A DNA stretch of 64,000 bases from the NCBI GenBank assembly GCA_022759035.1, contig JAEMQD010000022.1, positions 1-64,000 on the forward strand, given 5' to 3'. Source of the DNA: Thiotrichales bacterium (GTDB lineage Bacteria; Pseudomonadota; Gammaproteobacteria; Thiomicrospirales; Thiomicrospiraceae). Under the pieces are notes generated by a model that ran no database searches, was not told where the DNA came from, and was given only the letters and a program-made list of their open reading frames with translations. This document shows, piece after piece, positions 55,841 to 64,000 of the stretch. Positions within the stretch are counted from its first letter, which is position 1. Each line of letters starts with the position of its first letter. Both the position numbers and the translations under genes were made by a program.

Positions 55841-56806
55841 GTGCGTAATTATTTAACAATTACGATTACAGATGTGCATGGTTCACGTCAATTTACGTTG
55901 ACGCACTTTGTAAAACGGTTCATTTTGTGGTTTTTGGCCGTCTTAAGCGTAGTTGTGCTTATTGGTGGCGGTGTGCTGTGGCAGATACTCGCTGAACGAT
56001 CTGAGTTGGAAATGCAAATTGAAGATTTGTATCAGCAAAAATCTCAGTTGGAAGAAAGCTTTCAGCAAGCGATGGATAAACAAAATGAGTTATTTACCGA
56101 GCTAAGCCAAGATAAAATGGCTTTAGAAAATGAGGTGCAAGCGAAAGACGGGCAGCTTAATTTCTTGCAAGGAACCTTAGGTAAGTTAGAAGAGCATATT
56201 GGTTTAGATGAGTCAAAGCAGAACATCAAACGATTATCTGAGCTTTCTCCGCTAGATCTGCAGTTGTTGATGACGAAAGTACCAAGTGGCGCTCCAACAA
56301 CATTTAAAGTGATTTCCGATGGATTCGGTTGGCGTACACATCCTATTAGTAAAAAGCGCTCTTTTCATGAAGGCTTAGATTATAGCTGTGATATTGGCAC
56401 TCCAGTGCAAACAACGGCTGATGGTATTGTTGAAAAAGCGGATTGGGATAATAGCGGCTATGGTATTCAGGTTATTATTAATCATGGCTATGGCTTCAAA
56501 ACAGTTTATGCGCATTTAAGCAAAGCACTTGTTTCCCGAGGACAGGTTGTTGGGCGTGGGGATGATATCGGTTTGTCTGGTAATACAGGGAGCGCGAGCG
56601 GTCCGCATGTGCATTATGAAGTGATCTTTTTAGGAAATAAACTCAATCCACGTCCTTTTTCGGATTGGGGGTTGCGTAAAATGGATTCGGTATTTAAACA
56701 AGTTAAGGAAGTGCCATGGGAGTCTTTCGCAGATCTGGTCATTCAGGAAAAGCAGCTCGTGCTAAAACAGTCATTGCCAACGGATGCCATATCTTCGGCG
56801 AAGTGA
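55841..56806 (+). CDS. M23-family peptidoglycan endopeptidase, membrane-anchored
   Basis: A 321-residue LytM-type peptidase. An N-terminal cytoplasmic stretch (MRNYLTITITDVHGSRQFTL) precedes a transmembrane helix (about 26-50), a coiled coil (about 50-105, Glu/Gln-rich) and the M23 domain (about 155-275) with zinc ligands in FHEGLDYSCD (His, Asp) and the catalytic YAHLS and HVHYEV. It should cleave peptidoglycan cross-links in the periplasm. The start is GTG 55841, with weak RBS. Its last 91 nt overlap the bactofilin gene in another frame. The pair is known from Helicobacter and others as cell-shape proteins. Confidence 0.93.
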   Translation: MRNYLTITITDVHGSRQFTLTHFVKRFILWFLAVLSVVVLIGGGVLWQILAERSELEMQIEDLYQQKSQLEESFQQAMDKQNELFTELSQDKMALENEVQAKDGQLNFLQGTLGKLEEHIGLDESKQNIKRLSELSPLDLQLLMTKVPSGAPTTFKVISDGFGWRTHPISKKRSFHEGLDYSCDIGTPVQTTADGIVEKADWDNSGYGIQVIINHGYGFKTVYAHLSKALVSRGQVVGRGDDIGLSGNTGSASGPHVHYEVIFLGNKLNPRPFSDWGLRKMDSVFKQVKEVPWESFADLVIQEKQLVLKQSLPTDAISSAK

Positions 56807-57150
56807 CTTTGGATGGTGACTTGCATTTGGATGGTACACTTGACGGCACGATTAGTGCCATTAATGTTTCAGTCGGCAAGTTAGGGTTATTAAAAGGAAA
56901 AATATCGGCGAAGCATGTGACTTTGGCTGGTCGGGTAGAAGGCAACATTTATTGTGACCTATTAGAGTTGTTAGATGGTTGCAATGTTTATGGCGAAGTG
57001 CATTGTCATGATTTAGTTGTAGAAAAAGGTGCAAAGTTTGTTGGTACGACAAGAGAGGGCATCGTTCGAGCCGAAGGCGCAGTGCAAACTAGTGCCCCTT
57101 TATTGCCGCATGATCAGGCAACACAAGCATTAATTGAACAGCAAAAGTAA
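56716..57150 (+). CDS. Bactofilin (polymer-forming cytoskeletal protein)
   Basis: A 144-residue bactofilin: a short basic N-terminal tail (MGVFRRSGHSGKAARAK), then a right-handed beta-helix core of repeats (TVIANGCHIFGEVTLDGDLHLDGTLDGTISA, ISAKHVTLAGRVEGNIYCDLLELLDG) and an unstructured end. Bactofilins polymerise on the membrane without nucleotides and place cell-wall enzymes; the overlapping M23 gene is the obvious partner. ATG 56716 is convincing because AAGGAA lies 5 nt upstream, so the 91-nt overlap with the peptidase gene is real. asd follows 33 nt later. Confidence 0.93.
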   Translation: MGVFRRSGHSGKAARAKTVIANGCHIFGEVTLDGDLHLDGTLDGTISAINVSVGKLGLLKGKISAKHVTLAGRVEGNIYCDLLELLDGCNVYGEVHCHDLVVEKGAKFVGTTREGIVRAEGAVQTSAPLLPHDQATQALIEQQK

Positions 57151-57183
57151 AAACGATTAGATTTGATTGAGTAAGGAAAAAAA

Positions 57184-58206
57184 ATGGCTAAGTTATATGA
57201 CGTGGCGGTTGTTGGTGCTACAGGTGCTGTTGGTGAAGCAATGATTCGCGTATTAGAAGAGTTGGATTTTCCAGTAGGTAAATTGTATCCATTGGCGAGT
57301 AGTCGCTCTGTGGGAAAAACGATCACCTTTAAAGGAAAAACGGTTGCGGTTGAAGACTTGGATACATTTGATTTTTCTAAAACGCAAATCGGTTTGTTTT
57401 CACCTGGTGCAAGTGTGTCGGCAGTTTACGCACCAAAAGCTGCTGCTGCGGGCTGTGTTGTTATCGATAATACATCGCAGTTCCGTTACGACGATGATAT
57501 TCCGCTAGTTGTACCTGAGGTGAATCCCAAGGCAATTGCGCAATACAAAAATCGTGGCATCATTGCTAACCCTAACTGTTCAACGATTCAAATGATGGTA
57601 GCGCTAAAGCCAATTTACGATGCTGTTGGCATCACACGTATTAACGTTGCGACTTATCAAGCTGTTTCTGGTGCCGGAAAAGAGGCGATCGAGGAGTTGT
57701 CAACACAAACAGCCAATTTGCTTAACTTTAAGCCAACAAGTAATGAGGTCTTTGCGAAGCGTATCGCCTTTAACGTTATTCCACAAATTGACGTTTTCAT
57801 GGATAACGGTTACACCAAAGAAGAAATGAAAATGGTATGGGAGACGCGCAAGATTTTAGGGGATGATCGTATTATGGTTAACCCTACGGCTGTACGTGTT
57901 CCAGTGTTCTTTGGTCACAGTGAAGCAGTACACATTGAAACGCGCGATAAAATTACGGCTGATCAAGCGCGTGCATTATTAGCTAAAGCGGAAGGTATTG
58001 TGCTCATGGATGAGCAGGTAGCTGGTGGCTATCCTACTGCGACTGACGTTGCTGACACCAATCCTGTTTATGTTGGTCGTATTCGTGAAGATATTTCTTG
58101 CGATAAAGGCTTGGATATGTGGGTGGTTGCTGATAATGTGCGTAAAGGTGCTGCGACTAATGCAGTACAAATTGCACAGGTGCTTATCCGCGATTATTTA
58201 GCCTAA
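57184..58206 (+). CDS. asd: Aspartate-semialdehyde dehydrogenase
   Basis: Makes aspartate semialdehyde, precursor of lysine, diaminopimelate, threonine and methionine. The 340-residue protein has VVGATGAVGEAM (NADP site), the catalytic Cys132 in IANPNCSTIQM, YQAVSGAGKEAI and GHSEAVHIET. AAGGAAAAAA precedes the ATG. asd sits between leuB and truA as usual, but FimV, common between asd and truA in related genomes, is missing; the bactofilin pair lies between leuB and asd instead. Confidence 0.97.
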   Translation: MAKLYDVAVVGATGAVGEAMIRVLEELDFPVGKLYPLASSRSVGKTITFKGKTVAVEDLDTFDFSKTQIGLFSPGASVSAVYAPKAAAAGCVVIDNTSQFRYDDDIPLVVPEVNPKAIAQYKNRGIIANPNCSTIQMMVALKPIYDAVGITRINVATYQAVSGAGKEAIEELSTQTANLLNFKPTSNEVFAKRIAFNVIPQIDVFMDNGYTKEEMKMVWETRKILGDDRIMVNPTAVRVPVFFGHSEAVHIETRDKITADQARALLAKAEGIVLMDEQVAGGYPTATDVADTNPVYVGRIREDISCDKGLDMWVVADNVRKGAATNAVQIAQVLIRDYLA

Positions 58207-58210
58207 CATT

Positions 58211-58999
58211 ATGCCGCGTATTGCGCTAGGAATTGAATATTCTGGTAGCCAGTACTGTGGCTGGCAAAAGCAACAAGATTGTCTGGGTGTGCAGGCGCAT
58301 TTAGAAAAAGCACTTTCCCTGATCGCTTGTAGTGAGGTCGAGGTTTTTTGTGCTGGCAGGACAGATCGTGGCGTTCATGCAGTAGGGCAAGTTGTTCACT
58401 TTGATGTTGCTGTAAACCGTCCGAGCGATGCATGGATAAGAGGGGTCAATACGCACTTGCCTGCGGATATTCGCGTGCTTTGGGCGAGAGAAGTGGATGA
58501 AGCTTTCCATGCACGATTTTCAGCGACCTCGCGTCGCTACCGTTACGTAATTGTGAATCGCTATGTTGCTTCTGCTATTTTTAGTGCCCAACAAACTTGC
58601 GTTACTTATGCTTTAAATGTAGATGCAATGCATCAAGCTGCACAGGCTTTGTTAGGAGAACACGATTTTTCTAGCTTTCGTGCTGCAGAATGTCAAGCGA
58701 AGCATCCTGTACGCAACCTAACAGAGATACAAGTATTTCAGGATGGGCCACACGTATTTGTGGATGTTGAAGCAAATGCGTTTTTACATCACATGGTTAG
58801 AAACATTGTCGGTAGTTTGTTAAAAATTGGCCGAGGAGATCAACCCATTAGTTGGCTAGCTACCTTGTTAGCTGCGAAAGACAGAAAGTTAGCAGCGCCA
58901 ACAGCGCCAGCAGCGGGGTTGTATTTAACACATGTGCGCTATCTGTCACCTTATCATTTTCCGCAAGTCGATATGCGTTACTTGTGGCGTGGAGTGTAA
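58211..58999 (+). CDS. truA: tRNA pseudouridine(38-40) synthase
   Basis: Modifies uridines 38-40 in the anticodon arm of many tRNAs. The 262-residue protein begins ALGIEYSGSQYCGWQKQ and has the catalytic Asp52 in CAGRTDRGVHA, FHARFSATSRRYRY and the C-terminal FLHHMVRNIVGSLLKIG. It starts 4 nt after asd and ends 2 nt before trpF, within a coupled block that continues to folC. Confidence 0.97.
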   Translation: MPRIALGIEYSGSQYCGWQKQQDCLGVQAHLEKALSLIACSEVEVFCAGRTDRGVHAVGQVVHFDVAVNRPSDAWIRGVNTHLPADIRVLWAREVDEAFHARFSATSRRYRYVIVNRYVASAIFSAQQTCVTYALNVDAMHQAAQALLGEHDFSSFRAAECQAKHPVRNLTEIQVFQDGPHVFVDVEANAFLHHMVRNIVGSLLKIGRGDQPISWLATLLAAKDRKLAAPTAPAAGLYLTHVRYLSPYHFPQVDMRYLWRGV

Positions 59000-59001
59000 G
59001 T

Positions 59002-59652
59002 ATGCGAGTTCGCGTTAAAATTTGTGGCTTAACACGCCAAGAAGATATCCAGCAAGCTTGTGCTTTGGGGGTTGATGCGATTGGTCTGGTTTTTTATCCG
59101 CCAAGCCCACGGGCTGTAACCATTGAGCAGGCTCGTGCTTTGTTGGTCGATGTGCCTCCCTTTGTTACGGTGACAGCCTTGTTCGTGAACCCAACTGTTG
59201 AAGTTGTTCAATCTGTATTAACGGCATTGCCTGCAGTTAGTTTATTACAGTTTCATGGAGAGGAGTCGCCAGACTTTTGTCGGCAATTTGGCAGAGCGTA
59301 TATTAAAGCCATTGCTATGCGTGATGATGTTGATTTGGATCATGCCGCAACCCATTGGCACGATGCGTTAGGTTTGTTAGTCGATACCTATAAACCGAAT
59401 GTACCAGGTGGCTCAGGTGAGGTTTTTGATTGGCATAAACTGCCCGCTAAGTTGGCAAAGCCATTGATTCTTGCTGGTGGTCTAACAATGGATAACGTGC
59501 AAGAGGCGATTCGTATCGTTGCGCCCTATGCGGTAGATGTTTCTGGTGGTGTGGAATTAAGTAAAGGTATCAAAGATCGCCAAAAAATGGCACAATTCAT
59601 TCAACGGGCGAGCGCACTCGTCAATAATGTAAAGGTTAGTCCACATGATTGA
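59002..59652 (+). CDS. trpF: Phosphoribosylanthranilate isomerase
   Basis: Third step after chorismate in tryptophan synthesis. From ATG 59002 the 216-residue TIM barrel starts [16 protein letters not shown], with catalytic Cys in KICGLT and the catalytic Asp in GLLVDTY, plus [10 protein letters not shown] and [11 protein letters not shown]. An upstream in-frame start at 58852 lies inside truA and is rejected. The end overlaps trpB by eight bases. Confidence 0.96.
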   Translation: MRVRVKICGLTRQEDIQQACALGVDAIGLVFYPPSPRAVTIEQARALLVDVPPFVTVTALFVNPTVEVVQSVLTALPAVSLLQFHGEESPDFCRQFGRAYIKAIAMRDDVDLDHAATHWHDALGLLVDTYKPNVPGGSGEVFDWHKLPAKLAKPLILAGGLTMDNVQEAIRIVAPYAVDVSGGVELSKGIKDRQKMAQFIQRASALVNNVKVSPHD

Positions 59653-60847
59653 TTATAGAAATTATCCTGATGAACGCGGACATTTTGGTCCTTATGGCGG
59701 TATTTTCGCGCCAGAAACGCTTATGGAGCCATTGCGAGTGTTGACACAAGCCTATGCGACTTATCGTGTCGATCCCGTATTCCTAGCCGAACTAGAAGCA
59801 GACTTGCGTCATTATGTTGGTCGGCCGAGCCCGCTATATCATGCGCAACGAATGAGTGCCCATTTAGGGGGCGCGCAGGTTTACTTTAAGCGTGAGGATC
59901 TGAATCATACAGGTGCACATAAGATTAATAATACGATTGGTCAGGCTTTATTGGCTAAGCGCATGGGGAAAACGCGTATTATTGCTGAAACGGGTGCTGG
60001 GCAACATGGCGTGGCAACAGCAACGGTTGCGGCACGATTAGGATTAGAATGTGTGGTCTACATGGGAGCTGAAGACGTTGCAAGACAGGCGCCTAATGTT
60101 GCGCGCATGAAGATGCTCGGTGCGCGTGTTGTTGCTGTAGATTCGGGCACGAAAACCCTAAAAGATGCGCTCAATGAAGCCATGCGTGATTGGGTAACGA
60201 ATGTCGATAATACTTATTACATTATTGGAACGGTCGCAGGCCCTCATCCTTACCCTATGATGGTTCGTGATTTTCAATCCATTATCGGTCGTGAAACGAA
60301 AGAGCAAGCGATGGCGCAAATTGGCCGCTTACCTGATGCCATTATTGCGTGCGTTGGCGGTGGTTCAAATGCAATGGGTATTTTTTACGATTTTTTAAAT
60401 GACGGCGGCGTCGCCTTGTACGGCGTTGAAGCAGGTGGTGACGGTATTGAAACTGGTCGCCATGCTGCGCCGTTATGTGCAGGTCGTCCAGGCGTTTTGC
60501 ATGGCAATCGAACTTATCTTATGCAAGATGAGAATGGGCAGATTATAGGAACGCACTCTATTTCTGCTGGCCTAGATTACCCTGGTGTTGGTCCAGAATT
60601 GGCTTTTTTAAAAGATAGTGACAGAGCAAATTTTGTGGCCATTACTGATGATGAAGCAATGGATGGTTTTCGTTTGATGACACGCATGGAAGGCATTATT
60701 CCAGCGCTTGAAACTAGCCATGCCATTGCCTATGCTGTTAAATTAGCGCCAGAATTATCTAAACACCAATCTATTATCGTAAACTTGTCTGGACGTGGTG
60801 ATAAAGATATGAATACGATTGCACGTATTGAAGGTTTTGAGTTTTAA
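59645..60847 (+). CDS. trpB: Tryptophan synthase beta chain
   Basis: Condenses indole with serine to tryptophan, in an alpha2-beta2 complex with TrpA. The 400-residue protein has [19 protein letters not shown]-bound Lys93 in [31 protein letters not shown] and [15 protein letters not shown]. It overlaps trpF by eight bases and is followed by trpA after 11 nt. No leader peptide or attenuator was visible upstream of trpF; the genes are embedded in the asd-truA-trp block. Confidence 0.98.
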   Translation: MIDYRNYPDERGHFGPYGGIFAPETLMEPLRVLTQAYATYRVDPVFLAELEADLRHYVGRPSPLYHAQRMSAHLGGAQVYFKREDLNHTGAHKINNTIGQALLAKRMGKTRIIAETGAGQHGVATATVAARLGLECVVYMGAEDVARQAPNVARMKMLGARVVAVDSGTKTLKDALNEAMRDWVTNVDNTYYIIGTVAGPHPYPMMVRDFQSIIGRETKEQAMAQIGRLPDAIIACVGGGSNAMGIFYDFLNDGGVALYGVEAGGDGIETGRHAAPLCAGRPGVLHGNRTYLMQDENGQIIGTHSISAGLDYPGVGPELAFLKDSDRANFVAITDDEAMDGFRLMTRMEGIIPALETSHAIAYAVKLAPELSKHQSIIVNLSGRGDKDMNTIARIEGFEF

Positions 60848-60858
60848 GGAATGTGACG

Positions 60859-61665
60859 ATGAATCGTTTAGAAACTGTTTTTGCTGATACTAAAGCACAC
60901 AATCGAGCAGCGTTAATTCCTTATATTACCGCTGGCGATCCTAGTCCATTATTAACCGTACCTTTAATGCATACCCTAGTGGATGCTGGTGCTGATGTGA
61001 TTGAGTTGGGTGTTCCTTTCTCGGATCCTATGGCAGATGGTCCAGTTATCCAGCGCGCCACAGAACGCGCATTGACTTATAATGTTAGTCTGCGTAATGT
61101 CCTTGAAATGGTGATAGATTTCCGTCGACAAAATCAACATACGCCAGTTGTTTTGATGGGTTACGCTAACCCTATTGAAGCCATGGGCATCGAACAGTTT
61201 GCGCGCGAGGCGGCAAGTGCGGGTGTTGATGGTGTACTGACGGTGGACTATCCAGCAGAAGAAGCGCAACCGATTACCGACGCGCTAAAAGCGCAGGGTT
61301 TGGCGAATGTTTTTTTGGTGTCGCCGACGACGCCAATGACGCGAGAGCAAGCGATATTGAGTCAGGCTAGTGGTTTTATTTATTATGTTTCATTGCGCGG
61401 TGTTACGGGCGCAGCCTTATCCGATTTGGGTGAAGTTCGTGCTAAAGTTGAAGGACTAAAAGCGCAAAGTAGTTTACCCATTGGTGTAGGCTTTGGTATT
61501 CGTGATGCTGAGACCGCTAAGAAAATGGCTGCTTTTGCTGATGCGGTTGTCATTGGTAGTGCTCTTATTTCAGAAATAGAGGCTGTTGCTGATAAGGGCG
61601 AAACGATGGTGTTATCAGCAGCTTATGCTTTATTATCGCCGATTCGTTCAGCACTGCAACGTTAA
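60859..61665 (+). CDS. trpA: Tryptophan synthase alpha chain
   Basis: Cleaves indole-3-glycerol phosphate; indole is channelled to TrpB. From ATG 60859 the 268-residue barrel has catalytic Glu49 ([13 protein letters not shown]) and Asp60 (PMADGPVIQ), matching the E. coli numbering, plus [11 protein letters not shown] and [15 protein letters not shown] lies 8 nt upstream of ATG 60859; a GTG at 60853 would add two residues. Next gene is accD, the same order as in many Beta- and Gammaproteobacteria. Confidence 0.97.
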   Translation: MNRLETVFADTKAHNRAALIPYITAGDPSPLLTVPLMHTLVDAGADVIELGVPFSDPMADGPVIQRATERALTYNVSLRNVLEMVIDFRRQNQHTPVVLMGYANPIEAMGIEQFAREAASAGVDGVLTVDYPAEEAQPITDALKAQGLANVFLVSPTTPMTREQAILSQASGFIYYVSLRGVTGAALSDLGEVRAKVEGLKAQSSLPIGVGFGIRDAETAKKMAAFADAVVIGSALISEIEAVADKGETMVLSAAYALLSPIRSALQR

Positions 61666-61690
61666 TAGAATTTATATAGAGATCATGGTT

Positions 61691-62584
61691 ATGGCTAGTT
61701 GGTTAGATAAGTTAGAAAATAAATTAGGCACGCTGATTCCAGAACGCATTCGTCGTCATGCTGAACATAAGTCGTCAGTTCCAGAAGGCACATGGGTAAA
61801 GTGCCCGGGTATGGATGCGCCTGTTTATCGCGCAGAAATTGAACGTAATTGCAATGTTTGCCCTAATGGAGCGCATTTGCGTATCGGTGCAAGACGTCGC
61901 TTAGCTGTTTTTCTAGACCCTAATTCAGGGGTAGAGGTAGCAGCAAACATTAGTCCTGTTGATGCGCTAAAATTCAAGGATCAAAAACGTTATAAAGATC
62001 GTGTTACTGAAGCACAGCAGAAAACGGGCGAGAAAGATGCGCTAATTGTTGAGCGTGGAACTTTGTTAGGATTGCCAGTGGTGGTTGCTGCCTTTGAGTT
62101 TGACTTTATGGGTGGCTCGATGGGTGCAGTGGTTGGTGAAAAGTTTGTGCGCGGTGTTAATGAAGCCATTGCACATAATTGCCCGTTCATTTGTTTCTCT
62201 GCTAGTGGTGGTGCGCGAATGCAGGAGGCGTTGTTTTCTTTAATGCAAATGGCAAAGACTTCGGCAGCCTTGGGGCAATTGCGTGCCAGAAGGCTTCCTT
62301 TTGTCTCTGTATTGACCGATCCAACAATGGGTGGGGTTTCAGCTTCTTTTGCCATGTTGGGTGATTTAAACGTGGCAGAGCCGAATGCCTTGATTGGTTT
62401 TGCAGGTCCACGCGTTATTGAGCAAACCGTTCGGGAAAAGCTTCCTGAAGGTTTTCAGCGTAGTGAGTTTTTGCAAGCGCACGGTGCTATTGACGAAATT
62501 ATAGATCGCCGAGAAATGCGTGCCCGCCTGGGTGCACAATTGGCTATTTTAATGAAACAGGCCGCTCCTGCTAAAGCTAGCTAA
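61691..62584 (+). CDS. accD: Acetyl-CoA carboxylase carboxyltransferase beta subunit, atypical zinc finger
   Basis: Part of the carboxyltransferase (AccA2-AccD2) that makes malonyl-CoA. From ATG 61691 the 297-residue protein starts [22 protein letters not shown] and the catalytic domain is intact ([55 protein letters not shown]). The N-terminal zinc ribbon, normally C-x2-C-x15-C-x2-C, has only the first and third cysteines (38 and 57); the second is Met41 and the fourth Gly60, with an extra Cys54. Zinc binding is thus doubtful. AGAGA favours 61691 over ATG 61685. The TAATG stop overlaps folC by one base. Confidence 0.94.
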   Translation: MASWLDKLENKLGTLIPERIRRHAEHKSSVPEGTWVKCPGMDAPVYRAEIERNCNVCPNGAHLRIGARRRLAVFLDPNSGVEVAANISPVDALKFKDQKRYKDRVTEAQQKTGEKDALIVERGTLLGLPVVVAAFEFDFMGGSMGAVVGEKFVRGVNEAIAHNCPFICFSASGGARMQEALFSLMQMAKTSAALGQLRARRLPFVSVLTDPTMGGVSASFAMLGDLNVAEPNALIGFAGPRVIEQTVREKLPEGFQRSEFLQAHGAIDEIIDRREMRARLGAQLAILMKQAAPAKAS

Positions 62585-63858
62585 TGCCAAAACGTGAGTG
62601 GGGTCTAACAGAATGGTTGGCGTTTCAAGAACGACACCATTCACAAGCCATAGAATTGGGCTTGGATCGGGTTAAACGTGTAGCACAAAGACTACAACTA
62701 GACCGACCCAATGCGCTCACTATTACTGTAGCGGGAACGAATGGTAAAGGTTCTTCTACGGCTACCTTATCGGCTATTTATTCTGCTGCTGGTTATCGTA
62801 CCGGCTGGTATGCATCGCCACATCTACTGCGTTATAACGAGCGTGTTTGCATTAATGGTCAACCCGTTGATGATGTTTTATTAGTTGACGCCTTTCGTGC
62901 CATTTATGCTGCACTTGAAACAGAAACACTGAGTTATTTTGAGTGGGGGACTTTAGCAGCATTATGGTTGTTTAAACAACAAAACTGCCAAGTTCAGATA
63001 CTAGAAGTAGGTTTGGGTGGACGCCTTGATGCTGTTAATTTAGTGGATGCGGACGCTGTGTTGATTACGCCAATTGATATCGATCATCAAGCATGGTTAG
63101 GTTCAACGCGCGAGCAAATTGCGCAAGAAAAGGCTGGTGTCTTAAGAGCGAATCAAGTTGCAGTGTATGCAGATCCTTTGCCGGTTGAAAGTTTGCGGGC
63201 TTATGCGCATAGTCTCGCTATTGATTTGTCTCTATTTGGACAAGATTTTGAATGGCATGAAGTAAACGCTCAGCAGTGGGCGTTTTGTCGTCACTCAGAT
63301 TGTATTGTGTTACCTAAGCCTGTTTTATTAGGCGATTTTCAATGTGATAACGCCGCGGGCGTTTTAATGCTCGTGCATCGTATGCAGTCGCGTTTACCTG
63401 TTACGCTTTCACAGATAGTCCAAGGTCTTCAATCAACGCGTTTAATTGGTCGCCTAGATTACCGTTATAATGGCCGTGCGCGTTGGTTGTTTGATGTTGC
63501 ACACAATCCACAATCTGTTAGAGCGCTTAGTGATTATTTGCTGAAATTACAGGAACCAGCATTGGCGGTTGTTTTTAGCGCTTTGAGCGATAAAGATATA
63601 AGGTCTATGGTACGCACTTTGTCTCCACTTGTAGCGCATTGGTTTGTCGCACCACTGGGTGTTGAGCGTGCAGCCTCCCACGAGCAGCTTTTATCGGCTT
63701 TTTCGGCTGTATCTGCAGCGCAAGTGACTTGGTGCAACAGCATGACAGCGGCTTGTCATGCTGCACAAGAGTCAAATTATGCACTAAGATTAGTTTGCGG
63801 TTCTTTTGTTACCGTTGAACAAGGATTGACTTGGTTGACCAGTCAAGGAGCGCTGTAG
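62584..63858 (+). CDS. folC: Dihydrofolate synthase / folylpolyglutamate synthase
   Basis: Mur-ligase-like enzyme that attaches glutamate to dihydropteroate and to folates. The 424-residue protein has the ATP loop VAGTNGKGSSTA, YASPHLLRYNERVCINGQPV, EVGLGGRLDAVN, ITPIDIDHQAWLG (the H-bearing segment), and FDVAHNPQSVRAL in the C-terminal domain. It starts on the last base of accD (TAATG). A SPOR-type membrane protein gene begins 2 nt after its stop, an order shared with many proteobacteria. Confidence 0.96.
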   Translation: MPKREWGLTEWLAFQERHHSQAIELGLDRVKRVAQRLQLDRPNALTITVAGTNGKGSSTATLSAIYSAAGYRTGWYASPHLLRYNERVCINGQPVDDVLLVDAFRAIYAALETETLSYFEWGTLAALWLFKQQNCQVQILEVGLGGRLDAVNLVDADAVLITPIDIDHQAWLGSTREQIAQEKAGVLRANQVAVYADPLPVESLRAYAHSLAIDLSLFGQDFEWHEVNAQQWAFCRHSDCIVLPKPVLLGDFQCDNAAGVLMLVHRMQSRLPVTLSQIVQGLQSTRLIGRLDYRYNGRARWLFDVAHNPQSVRALSDYLLKLQEPALAVVFSALSDKDIRSMVRTLSPLVAHWFVAPLGVERAASHEQLLSAFSAVSAAQVTWCNSMTAACHAAQESNYALRLVCGSFVTVEQGLTWLTSQGAL

Positions 63859-63859
63859 T

Positions 63860-64000
63860 ATGAAGCCAACGCTTGCTGATGTTGATCCACTGCGTTTGCG
63901 CATGATCGGTGCCATTTTTTGGGCATTGCTGTTGGTATATCTTGTGCCATTATGGTTTCAGAATCCTGTAGTATTCTCTCCTGATGCGCCTGTTGCTTAT
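63860..64000 (+). CDS. Probable SPOR-domain (DedD-like) inner membrane protein, 5' part only
   Basis: 47 residues are visible before the window ends. An N-terminal LRLRMIGAIFWALLLVYLVPLWF is one transmembrane helix after a short positively charged cytoplasmic start, followed by FSPDAP. This start and the position after folC match SPOR proteins of the DedD group, which bind denuded glycan at the division site; the SPOR domain itself would lie beyond the edge, so the assignment rests on the N-terminus and context. Confidence 0.6.
   Translation, partial: MKPTLADVDPLRLRMIGAIFWALLLVYLVPLWFQNPVVFSPDAPVAY

Noticed and set aside
58999-59002. trp leader/attenuator before trpF
   Set aside because: trpF begins 2 nt after truA; no leader peptide with Trp codons or terminator/antiterminator pair.

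Overview
The window is a moderately AT-rich (mid-40s % GC by eye), gene-dense piece of a bacterial chromosome made almost entirely of housekeeping genes. Gene families and order point to Beta- or Gammaproteobacteria: rpsU-yqeY-dnaG-rpoD; tkt-gap-pgk-pyk-fba; leuB...asd-truA-trpF-trpB-trpA-accD-folC-SPOR; nrdR-ribD-ribE-ribBA-ribH-nusB-thiL; bamD divergent from rluD-pgeF. A DUF3579 protein, an NDUFA9-like epimerase next to cca, and RibBA with a decayed GTP cyclohydrolase half lean towards Betaproteobacteria, but I cannot name the genus. The cell is a Gram-negative (BamD, OmpA-like, SlyB-like lipoprotein), makes haem, riboflavin, arginine, tryptophan, leucine and NAD, has a prepilin peptidase and a chemosensory kinase.

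Layout. 0-4 kb: partial Fe-type superoxide dismutase, YcgL protein, epimerase, cca, OmpA-like protein. 4-11.2 kb: central carbon operon tkt-gap-pgk-pyk-fba closed by a bidirectional terminator. 11.2-14 kb: hemH, gloA, tsaD. 14-18.9 kb: macromolecular synthesis operon rpsU-yqeY-dnaG-rpoD and a CAU-anticodon tRNA. 18.9-21.3 kb: an accessory island with two tandem, related, methionine-rich membrane-anchored coiled-coil proteins and a degenerate EAL-HDOD protein. 21.4-25.4 kb: argJ, MutT-ThiE fusion, UbiA-type prenyltransferase, trpS. 25.5-33 kb: glyA-nrdR and the riboflavin operon with nusB, thiL and DUF3579. 33-38 kb: pilD, queD, ispA, glnE. 38-42.4 kb: infA, a glycine-zipper lipoprotein, an unknown gene, and a compact chemosensory operon cheA-cheW-STAS-cheY. 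42.5-46.5 kb: bamD followed by a MacAB-like adaptor, permease and ATPase. 46.5-54.6 kb: rluD, pgeF, K+/H+ antiporter, nadC, ampD, a secreted phospholipase A2-like protein, aroC, MFS transporter and a 45-residue membrane peptide gene. 54.7-64 kb: leuB, an M23 peptidase overlapping a bactofilin gene, asd, truA, trpFBA, accD, folC and the start of a SPOR-type protein.

Genes are tightly packed: many stop/start overlaps of 1-11 nt imply translational coupling, three genes need TTG starts, and no intergenic gap exceeds about 210 bases. I saw no insertion sequence, prophage, CRISPR array or rRNA. The best candidates for something new are the Met-rich coiled-coil pair (18934-20033), AccD with two of four zinc-finger cysteines missing, a Cys/His-rich tail on transketolase, the 45-residue membrane peptide, and the peptidase/bactofilin overlap.
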